Assembly (NCBI GenBank): GCA_965284565.1
Contig: OZ260100.1
Location: 1,798,001 to 1,862,000, forward strand
Length of the DNA: 64,000 bases
Direction: 5' to 3'
From: BRH-c54 sp965284565
GTDB taxonomy: Bacteria; Bacteroidota; Bacteroidia; Flavobacteriales_E; Vicingaceae
Made by a program: the position numbers and the translations under genes. Of this stretch, positions 52,136-59,573 are shown piece by piece (positions within the stretch are counted from its first letter, which is position 1; every line of letters starts with the position of its first letter). The notes below the pieces were generated by a model, which did not search any database, had not been told where the DNA came from, and saw only the letters and a program-made list of their open reading frames with translations.

Positions 52136-53524
52136 TTAACGTCTCTTTAGAAAAATATATTTTATTCCTAAGTTAAATTCAAGAGTTGAATTATAGGCAT
52201 AAGAAAAATGACTGTCAGCATTAGCAATGTTTTTAGCTCCTTGGTAATATCTAATTCCAGGAGTAATAATTAATTCTTTGGTTAAGTATCTATCTTGTTC
52301 TAAGCCTAATACAACACCATAATCAAGGTTAGTGTACGTTTGGTTTTTGTAAGTTTTTCCATCAATTACTGATGTAGCACTAGAAAGGTAGCCTAAATAT
52401 AATCCACCAATAAAATTCGTAGAATATTTTTTATCATCAAAAGTAGATTTGTTATACATTCTTTTAGCTAATAAACTAACATTAGTATAAGCTAAGGTTA
52501 AATTTTCTGTATAGTTCATTTCATTAGAGGCATATTGTTTTCTGTAGCCATTGCTAGAGTAAAAGTTCACATTGGTTTCTAAATTCATTTTATCAGAAAG
52601 AATAATACCTGCTGTAGCTCCAAAACTACTTCCATGATCTAGCAATGTATTTTGAGAAAGTTCTTTGTAATCAGCATTCTTTTTCATTTGAGTAATCATA
52701 CTTTGTTTCTTTAAACCAATATTTAAACCAGCATAAATTCGTTTAGCATAAATTCCAAAAGCAAAGTGAGATGAAAATCTTTTGTTGTTAAAGATAATCT
52801 TGTTGTTTTCTTTCTTAATTAAAAATTCTTTTGGTTGAATGGTATTTTCTTTAAGGTCATGATTAGATTTTTTTAAATGAATTTCAGTATCATTATTAAG
52901 TTGACCATTAACTTCTTTAGGTAATATGTGCGTTTGTTTTTCAATTGAACTGCTACTTGTTTTTTCTGAAATGGCAGATTTTTTATTCGTTAGTGTAGTT
53001 TCAGTAATAATGTTTTGATTTATTTTCTTGTTTATTGCTTTATCTTCTTCTGTAATTGATGAAGCCAACATACTTTCTATTGAAACTTGTTTTGTTGCTT
53101 GATCAAAATTATTTTTTTCAACAGTCAGAGTTGTTATATTATCATTATTGTGATGAATATCTTCATTAAAATATTCATTAACAGTTAAACCTACTCCTAT
53201 AAAAAATAAGGCTAAAGCAGCAGATTTAAAAGCGAAATTTCTCCACCAAATAAATCGCTCATAACTGGTTAATGTTTGCGACAAACGTTCCCAAACGGAT
53301 GCAGTATCTAAATTTTCTGAGAGTTTTTCCCAAACAGCTTTATCAGGATTGGTTTCAACATGCTCCACTTCATCTCTTACAAAATCATCAAAAGCCTCAT
53401 CAGACAAGCCACTTGGATTATCCATTGAAGAAGAAAGTTTATCCCAAGAGCCCTTTTCTGGCTCAACGCTAAAGTTTTCCAATTCGTTTTTATACCAATC
53501 TTCTATGTTATTTTTATCTTTCAA
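52136..53524 (-). CDS. membrane protein with a cytoplasmic start and an outer-membrane barrel-like end (putative anti-sigma partner)
   Basis: 462 residues without a cleavable signal. The N-terminus (1-80) carries repeated short motifs VEPEKGSWDKL, TNPDKAVWEKL and ASVWERL. A membrane helix lies at about 97-113 (FKSAALALFFIGVGLTVN). A low-complexity periplasmic stretch (115-245) is followed by a beta-barrel-like C-terminus (about 250-462, e.g. FAFGIYAKRIYAGLNIGLKK, ending LEFNLGIKYIFLKRR). It follows the sigma-factor gene by 17 bp. This order suggests that it senses the outer membrane and restrains the sigma factor; inference. Confidence 0.7.
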   Translation of the reverse strand: MKDKNNIEDWYKNELENFSVEPEKGSWDKLSSSMDNPSGLSDEAFDDFVRDEVEHVETNPDKAVWEKLSENLDTASVWERLSQTLTSYERFIWWRNFAFKSAALALFFIGVGLTVNEYFNEDIHHNNDNITTLTVEKNNFDQATKQVSIESMLASSITEEDKAINKKINQNIITETTLTNKKSAISEKTSSSSIEKQTHILPKEVNGQLNNDTEIHLKKSNHDLKENTIQPKEFLIKKENNKIIFNNKRFSSHFAFGIYAKRIYAGLNIGLKKQSMITQMKKNADYKELSQNTLLDHGSSFGATAGIILSDKMNLETNVNFYSSNGYRKQYASNEMNYTENLTLAYTNVSLLAKRMYNKSTFDDKKYSTNFIGGLYLGYLSSATSVIDGKTYKNQTYTNLDYGVVLGLEQDRYLTKELIITPGIRYYQGAKNIANADSHFSYAYNSTLEFNLGIKYIFLKRR

Positions 53525-53541
53525 TTTTTATATCAAAAAAA

Positions 53542-54072
53542 TTAACGTTCGTAATATTTGTTTACCAATTCTCTTAAAACACTTTTTGCTTTAGATAATT
53601 GAGACTTTGAAGTTCCTTCGCTTATAGAAAGCATTTTAGCTATTTCGTTGTGCTTGTATCCTTCTATAGTATATAAATTAAAAATTGTTCTTGCACCCGT
53701 AGGTAGCATATTAATAAGCATAGATAAATCTGAAGTTTTTGAGATTTCTGCAGCATTGTTGTAGCTGCCTACAAGATAAACGGCTTCCTGAAAATCCATT
53801 GGGGAAATACGGTTGGATTTTCTAAAATGATCAATAGCTGTATTTACAATAACTCTTCTAATCCAACCTTGTAAACTCCAAGAAGCATCGTACTGATGAA
53901 ATTTTTTAAACACTTTAAAAAAACCATCATGTAAAATATCTTGAGCTAAATCTCTATCTTTAGTATAGGTTAAACAAACGCCTAGCATCTTAGCAGCATA
54001 TAAATTATATAGTGCTTCTTGGTGCTTTCTGCTGTTTTCGTAACAACCTTCTATTATCTCATCTAGTTCCAA
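53542..54072 (-). CDS. ECF-type RNA polymerase sigma factor
   Basis: 176 residues. Region 2 (about 20-90) includes RDLAQDILHDGFFKVFKKFHQYDASWSLQGWIRRVIVNTAIDHFRK, and region 4 (about 120-170) has the helix-turn-helix YTIEGYKHNEIAKMLSISEGTSKSQLSKAKSVLRELV. Directs RNA polymerase to a stress or envelope regulon. It is the first gene of a unit with a membrane protein and a small exported protein. The target promoter is unknown. Confidence 0.93.
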   Translation of the reverse strand: MELDEIIEGCYENSRKHQEALYNLYAAKMLGVCLTYTKDRDLAQDILHDGFFKVFKKFHQYDASWSLQGWIRRVIVNTAIDHFRKSNRISPMDFQEAVYLVGSYNNAAEISKTSDLSMLINMLPTGARTIFNLYTIEGYKHNEIAKMLSISEGTSKSQLSKAKSVLRELVNKYYER

Positions 54073-54339
54073 AATAAATTATTGCTTGGTGTTATAACAA
54101 TTAATCAGACGATTAACTATGGTAAATGGTTGTTTTTAAGTTGTGCTTTAATTAACTTAAATTATTAAAACACAAATTAACACTTATTCCACAAATTTTT
54201 TTGAATAACTCACATTTACTGTAACAAAGTAATTTGTGTATTTGTACTATTAAATGGAATGAGGTGCTTTTTACTAAAGTCTAATCAACAGAGGAGAGGT
54301 TTTTGGATTTATTGATAGCTTTCAATTTTAGTAGTCTAA

Positions 54340-55830
54340 TCATTTAAAAGAATCTGAAGAGTCAATAACTTTTATTTTTGTATTTTTAATAGTCTGATGA
54401 TATTGCGATTTAATAGGTTTACCTCCAATCATGACGAGTTTGTTAACATCACTAAAAAATTGAAAATATTTTGGAGTATAAGTAATTTTATCTACTTTGG
54501 CTTGATTAGTAGTTTGGTAAATATCATTCATTATGTATTCCCCTGTATTTAAATCATAGGTCATATACCATAAGTTCATAGCTGTTCTATCTAAAATAGT
54601 TATATTTGGTTCTGAAGCACCATTAAACCATATATTTATTTTTCCATTATTTATATAGCTTTTGAAGCCTACATAAGGAACGATATGCTGAAAACCATCA
54701 TATGTACGCTTTATTTTAACAGGAATTTCATCACTCCAATCTATTGTCAAATCTTGTCCGAATTTAATTATATTTATCTCTCCAAATATATACACTCGTC
54801 CATTATTATTTATGTGATCAACATAACTTTCAAATTTTTGAGAAATATAAACGAACCCTCCATCACTCAATGGATGTAAGTTAAACATTGCTTGACTGTC
54901 CTCAGTATGTGGTAAACTTGGATTTTGATAATCCAAAATCTCATAATTGTTGCTATTAATTTTAAGATATAACAAATCCCTCGAAACCGGACCTGCCTCA
55001 AGCCTTCCTTTTTTATCGGTTTTAGTAAGTAGTCTCTGACCAATTATGATTAAATCATTGTTATTATCATAATATAGATTTATATATTTTAAAACACAAG
55101 TAGGGTACTCTGCATTTCCAGTATTAAAATCAATTTTTTCAGTTTTTAATTTCCAATTATTTTGACTATCATATATGTGTATTATATTTTTCCATCCATT
55201 AACAGAAATAATACTTCCTTTATCATCTAAAAGTACTGCATGTCCCAATTCTATATGCATCTCATCATTATCAATCTGATGAATTATTTCAAAATCCTTA
55301 TTATAAAGGAATAGTTTTGAACGTTTTAAATTGGAGTTAAAGTCAGTACCATCTAATTTAATTAGAAAATAGTTTGAGTTTCTTGATTTAAAACTGAAAG
55401 CTCTCTCTATATTAAAATTACAGTCTAAATTTATCGTTTTAGTATTAGAGAGTTCAAAGTTTGGAGCATTAAACATTCCTATTAAGATACTAAATTTTCC
55501 TTTCTTCCAAGTTTTTTTATTTTCTTGAGAAAAATTTAATGAAATAATTTTTTTGTCCTGACTTTGAATATGAAAACTTGGTGCTTCTGAGAAATTAGAC
55601 TTTATCATAGCACTAATATGATTAGATGTGGACACCTTTTTGGTTTGAAGGTTTAATATAACTAGATCATTTACCTTATTATCATGCCATATAGCTAAAG
55701 AATCAATGCTTCCTATACATCTTGTTGACCTTGGGTTAAAAGTTCTGTCTAAATCGACAAATTCTGTACTTTGGCTATAATGAGTAATTATAGTTAAAAT
55801 AAAAACACTTAATAATAATACTTTTTTCAT
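54340..55830 (-). CDS. large exported protein of unknown function
   Basis: 496 residues with a signal peptide (ending THYSQ). Mostly beta strands with many Asn/Asp/Lys turns and repeated patterns such as LLDDKGSIISVNGW, LYYDNNNDLIIIGQRLL and LHPLSDGGFVYISQKF, compatible with a beta-propeller. No sorting domain at the C-terminus (ends IKVIDSSDSFK). It is divergent from the following gene, which is also exported. No family recognised. Confidence 0.6.
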   Translation of the reverse strand: MKKVLLLSVFILTIITHYSQSTEFVDLDRTFNPRSTRCIGSIDSLAIWHDNKVNDLVILNLQTKKVSTSNHISAMIKSNFSEAPSFHIQSQDKKIISLNFSQENKKTWKKGKFSILIGMFNAPNFELSNTKTINLDCNFNIERAFSFKSRNSNYFLIKLDGTDFNSNLKRSKLFLYNKDFEIIHQIDNDEMHIELGHAVLLDDKGSIISVNGWKNIIHIYDSQNNWKLKTEKIDFNTGNAEYPTCVLKYINLYYDNNNDLIIIGQRLLTKTDKKGRLEAGPVSRDLLYLKINSNNYEILDYQNPSLPHTEDSQAMFNLHPLSDGGFVYISQKFESYVDHINNNGRVYIFGEINIIKFGQDLTIDWSDEIPVKIKRTYDGFQHIVPYVGFKSYINNGKINIWFNGASEPNITILDRTAMNLWYMTYDLNTGEYIMNDIYQTTNQAKVDKITYTPKYFQFFSDVNKLVMIGGKPIKSQYHQTIKNTKIKVIDSSDSFK

Positions 55831-55885
55831 GCTGCAAGTTTAATAATTTTTATTTGTAATATTGTGCTTAATATATCTCAATTAT

Positions 55886-56452
55886 ATGAATTATAAAAGT
55901 TATATTCTTCTTTGTAGTTTAATGTGTTTTCAAATTTATGGATACTGTCAGCATTTTCCATCAAATTTTGATAATAATATTCCGAAGGTCGAGAAGTCAG
56001 AAGGAATCACGTTTTCACATGCTTTTGGAATTGGTGTTCTCGCAGGAGAGGAAGGAATGGGGTTTGGTTCAGTTTATTCACCTCGCTTAAATATTATTAA
56101 TATTAGTAAATCTGTGACTACATCAATTGGAACTCATGCTGGTATTATCCTGAATACAAACGATGGTGGTTCACAAAGTTTTATAGGTATAGAACTTCCT
56201 TTAATGTTTGAAATTAATATAGGGAGCAGAAGTCACCCTAATAATAATTCTAATTTTGGAACATTTTTAGGTGTTGGTTATGGTTTTAGTAGCATTAGTA
56301 GAGATGATCCTTCAGAGGTTTTAACAACTGGATTATTTTATGTGTTTGGGTTAAGATTTAGTGATATTGGAGTAAAATTTTCTTACTTAGAAAACTTCAA
56401 TAAAAATAATTTTGGTGGGGCAAGTATTATTATTCAATTTAACATTAATTAA
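55886..56452 (+). CDS. exported barrel-like protein of unknown function
   Basis: About 188 residues from the ATG at 55886; an earlier in-frame TTG at 55862 is less likely because the signal peptide MNYKSYILLCSLMCFQIYGYCQ begins at the ATG. The rest has glycine-rich alternating strands (AGEEGMGFGSVYSPRLNIINI, GTFLGVGYGFSSISRDDPSE) and ends in a strand, YLENFNKNNFGGASIIIQFNIN, as in outer-membrane barrels. Divergent from the large exported protein at 54340. Confidence 0.6.
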   Translation: MNYKSYILLCSLMCFQIYGYCQHFPSNFDNNIPKVEKSEGITFSHAFGIGVLAGEEGMGFGSVYSPRLNIINISKSVTTSIGTHAGIILNTNDGGSQSFIGIELPLMFEINIGSRSHPNNNSNFGTFLGVGYGFSSISRDDPSEVLTTGLFYVFGLRFSDIGVKFSYLENFNKNNFGGASIIIQFNIN

Positions 56453-56575
56453 TTATTTAATATATAGCAACTTAGTTTAAAGTTCTGCATAATAAATAGA
56501 ATAATTTAGTACACATTTATTGATATTTATTTAGGACTAGAAATTCATAAAAATCAAAAGAATAAGTGTTGGTTC

Positions 56576-58114
56576 TTATCCCGCCCAACCTTCTCTGTCT
56601 AAACTTCTGTATTGAATAGCTTCTGCAAGGTGTTCACTTTTTATATTTTCCGATGCCTCTAAGTCGGCAATGGTTCGGGCAACTTTTAAAATTCTATCGT
56701 ATGCTCGGGCAGATAATCCTAACTTATCCATTGCATTTTTAAGTAAATCTTTACCGATGCTATCAATTTCGCAAATTTCTTTAATGGTTTTGCTAGATAT
56801 TTGTGCATTAGCATAAACACTCTCTTTGTCTTTGTAACGTTCCGATTGAATTTCTCGTGCTTTAATTACTCGGTCTCTGATAAGTTCACTCGATTCGCCA
56901 ATGGCAGTGGTGCTAAGCTCACTAAAACTTACTGGTGTAACTTCTACATGTAAATCAATTCTGTCTAATAATGGACCAGAAATTTTGCTGAGGTATTTTT
57001 GAACCACACCCGGAGAGCAAACACAATCTTTTTCAGGATGGTTGTAATAGCCGCAAGGACAAGGATTCATTGATGCCACGAGCATAAAACTTGCAGGATA
57101 ATCTACCGTGAATTTTGCTCTGGAAATAGATACTTTTCTGTCTTCAATTGGCTGACGAAGCACTTCTAAAACTGTTCGTTTAAATTCGGGCAATTCATCT
57201 AAAAACAATACACCATTGTGCGCCAAAGAGATCTCTCCTGGCTGTGGGAAACCACCACCACCAACTAAAGCTACATCAGAAATAGTATGGTGCGGAGAGC
57301 GAAATGGTCTTATACTTATTAAAGAAGTGTCTTTTGATAATTTTCCTCCAACGGAATGAATTTTTGTTGTTTCCAACGCTTCCATTAATGAAAGCGGAGG
57401 AAGTATGGTTGGTAAACGTTTTGCCAACATGGTTTTTCCTGCTCCGGGCGGACCAATTAAAATAACATTATGTCCTCCAGCAGCAGCAATTTCTAATGCT
57501 CGTTTAATATTTTCCTGACCTTTAACATCTTCAAAATCGAAATCTACTTTGGTAAGGTTTTGATAAAATTCTTTTCGGGTATCTACTATGGTTGGCTCTA
57601 ATTGAGTATCGCCATTAAAAAAATCGATTACTTCACTAATATTACTAACACCAAAAACATCAATACCATCAACAATAGCTGCTTCTCTGGCATTTTCGTT
57701 GGGTAAAATAAAACCTTTAAAACCCTCTTTTTTTGCTTGAATGGCAATTGGTAAAGCTCCTTTTATGGGCTGTAAGCTTCCATCCAGCGAAAGCTCTCCC
57801 ATAATAAGATAATTGCTTATGTTTTCAGCTTCAATTTGACCTGATGCAGCTAAAATTCCCATGGCAATGGTTAAGTCGTAAGCAGATCCTTCTTTTCTGA
57901 TATCGGCAGGAGCCATGTTGACCACAATTTTTTTACCGGGCATCTTGTAGCCAACATTTTTAAGGGCAGCTTCAATACGTTGCTGACTTTCTTTTACGGC
58001 ATTATCGGGCAATCCAACCATAAAAAACTTCATGCCTCTATCAACATTTACTTCTACTGTAATGTTAAGAGCATCTACTCCAACAACTGCACTTCCGTAA
58101 GTTTTAACGAGCAT
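56576..58114 (-). CDS. YifB/ComM-family magnesium-chelatase-like ATPase
   Basis: 512 residues. N-terminal ChlI-like domain (MLVKTYGSAVVGVDALNITVEVNVDRGMKFFMVGLPDNAVKESQQRI), AAA+ ATPase with P-loop GPPGAGKTMLAKRLP, NGVLFLDELPEF Walker B and R-finger region, and a C-terminal zinc-finger-like part with MNPCPCGYYNHPEKDCVCSPG. ComM, the characterised member, helps branch migration during natural transformation. Start ATG at 58112-58114. It precedes gmhA (minus) in the opposite gene order, 57 bp apart. Confidence 0.93.
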   Translation of the reverse strand: MLVKTYGSAVVGVDALNITVEVNVDRGMKFFMVGLPDNAVKESQQRIEAALKNVGYKMPGKKIVVNMAPADIRKEGSAYDLTIAMGILAASGQIEAENISNYLIMGELSLDGSLQPIKGALPIAIQAKKEGFKGFILPNENAREAAIVDGIDVFGVSNISEVIDFFNGDTQLEPTIVDTRKEFYQNLTKVDFDFEDVKGQENIKRALEIAAAGGHNVILIGPPGAGKTMLAKRLPTILPPLSLMEALETTKIHSVGGKLSKDTSLISIRPFRSPHHTISDVALVGGGGFPQPGEISLAHNGVLFLDELPEFKRTVLEVLRQPIEDRKVSISRAKFTVDYPASFMLVASMNPCPCGYYNHPEKDCVCSPGVVQKYLSKISGPLLDRIDLHVEVTPVSFSELSTTAIGESSELIRDRVIKAREIQSERYKDKESVYANAQISSKTIKEICEIDSIGKDLLKNAMDKLGLSARAYDRILKVARTIADLEASENIKSEHLAEAIQYRSLDREGWAG

Positions 58115-58171
58115 AAGTTATTTTTAATAAGTTTATAAAATTCAATCTCTCATTTTTTCATTCCCACAGTA

Positions 58172-58750
58172 TTAAATTTTTACATTTTCTTCAACATAAT
58201 GGATTAACGAATGGATTATTTTAATGTGTATTTCTTGTGTTCTATCGGCATAGCCATTGTGTGGTACTCTTATTTCAACATCGCATAAGTTAGCCAATTT
58301 ACCGCCATCTTTTCCTGTAAGTCCGATAACAAAAACACCTTTACTTTTAGCAACTTCTGCTGCTCGTAAAATGTTTTTTGAGTTTCCACTGGTGCTAATG
58401 GCTAATAAAACATCACCTTTTTTGGCAACTCCCGATACAAAACGCGCAAAAATTTCATCATAACCATAATCATTTCCTACACAACTTAAGTAACCCGAAT
58501 CTGAAATAGCAATGGCAGGAAAAGCAATTCTTTCTTCTCTAAATTTGCCTGTTAATTCTTCAGCAAAATGGATGGCATCGCACATGGAACCACCGTTTCC
58601 ACATGAAAAAGCAGTGCCTCCGTTTTTAAAAACTTGCACCAACAAATCGCCTGCGTCAGCAATTTTTTCTAAATTTTTCTCATCATTTATGAAATGGTCT
58701 AATAATTGTTTTGCCTCTATAAAATTATTTTTGATTAGTTTTATGCTCAT
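58172..58750 (-). CDS. gmhA: phosphoheptose isomerase / SIS-domain protein
   Basis: 192 residues. Converts sedoheptulose 7-phosphate to D-glycero-D-manno-heptose 7-phosphate, the first step of heptose supply for LPS. SIS motifs: SCGNGGSMCDAIHFAEELTGKF, LLAISTSGNSKNILRA and IGLTGKDGGKLANLCDVEIRVPHNGYADRTQEIHIKIIH. DiaA is a related SIS protein that binds DnaA and lacks key residues; here the active-site residues appear present, so GmhA is preferred. It lies 57 bp upstream of the YifB gene on the same strand. Confidence 0.88.
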   Translation of the reverse strand: MSIKLIKNNFIEAKQLLDHFINDEKNLEKIADAGDLLVQVFKNGGTAFSCGNGGSMCDAIHFAEELTGKFREERIAFPAIAISDSGYLSCVGNDYGYDEIFARFVSGVAKKGDVLLAISTSGNSKNILRAAEVAKSKGVFVIGLTGKDGGKLANLCDVEIRVPHNGYADRTQEIHIKIIHSLIHYVEENVKI

Positions 58751-58847
58751 TTTGTTCGATTTGTCAAATTTGTTACAAAAATATAACTTTTAAATTTAGA
58801 TAATAAATAAAGTATTTTTACTTTTATACCGATAAAAAATTTATATT

Positions 58848-59294
58848 ATGAAAAAAATTTTACTCAGTTTATCCTTACTATTTATAACAGGAGCTTTTTA
58901 TGCTCAAGATACAGAAGAAGACCAAGTAACTTGTTACCAAAAATACGCAACAGTTTTTGAAACTAGAGGAGCTTATGAAGTTGAAGATGGTGTTTATGAT
59001 GATGTTATCATTAGTTTTAGAAAAGGAAGTATGGCAGAATGCTATTACGGAAAGGTGGTTGTGAAGAACCAACAAATAAATGTAAATGAAATGTATTTAA
59101 AGTTTGAAGATGATACTTTTGAGAAAATTAGTAGAAAATTCAGGTATCCCGATCAGGAAATTAATATTACTAATGGCATGAGCAGAACCATGATTACTGT
59201 TGATGATGAACTGATAACCATTTTGTTTGTGAAGAAAATTAAACCTAAGAAAAAATCGTATGTGAAGGCTCCAGACCCGAACTTCGATTTTTAA
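58848..59294 (+). CDS. exported protein of unknown function
   Basis: 148 residues with a signal peptide (ending GAFYAQ) and a mature part with one conserved-looking Cys (EDQVTCYQKYATVFETRGAYEV) and strands (DVIISFRKGSMAECYYGKVVVKNQQINVNEMYLKF). Two further Cys could form a disulfide. The C-terminus is basic then ends KAPDPNFDF. No family recognised. It is followed by a terminator. Confidence 0.68.
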   Translation: MKKILLSLSLLFITGAFYAQDTEEDQVTCYQKYATVFETRGAYEVEDGVYDDVIISFRKGSMAECYYGKVVVKNQQINVNEMYLKFEDDTFEKISRKFRYPDQEINITNGMSRTMITVDDELITILFVKKIKPKKKSYVKAPDPNFDF

Positions 59295-59302
59295 GAAAAT
59301 AT

Positions 59303-59328
59303 AAAATCCCCAAGTTGGGGATTTTTTT
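59303..59328 (+). terminator. terminator of the 58848 gene
   Basis: aaaatcccca (59303-59312) pairs with tggggatttt (59316-59325), loop agt, with a T-run. Confidence 0.8.
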
Positions 59329-59373
59329 ATGGGGTTAATTTATTAGTTAAAGTCGTAACTGTTTCCCTATCTA

Positions 59374-59480
59374 TTTCAAGCATTTGCTTGGAATAATACC
59401 TTAAATTTTGAATTAATGATTTAGGTTAAGCTGTTCCAAGCAAATGCTTGAAACAGAGGGGGTAAATGCTTGAAACAGAG
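59374..59480. repeat. inverted and direct repeats beside the NACHT gene
   Basis: A perfect 20-bp inverted repeat (59374-59393 and 59434-59453) is 40 bp apart. Each arm holds an inner near-palindrome, caagca/tgcttg. The 17-mer aaatgcttgaaacagag occurs directly at 59442-59458 and again at 59464-59480, 22 bp apart. A weaker echo (tatgcttgga) lies at 59488. The block is between the converging ends of the 58848 and 59574 genes. Function unknown; possible insertion scar or binding-site cluster. Confidence 0.7.
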
Positions 59481-59573
59481 CATTAGTTATGCTTGGAGGA
59501 GAAGGGGGTTGTATTGTTTTATAATAGTTGACAAAATTCCACTTTAATGTAGTTTAGGTTTTGTTGACAAAGG

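Noticed and set aside
58172..58750. DiaA (replication regulator) instead of GmhA
   Set aside because: The substrate-binding and active-site stretches of phosphoheptose isomerase look present; DiaA-type loss of these is not seen.
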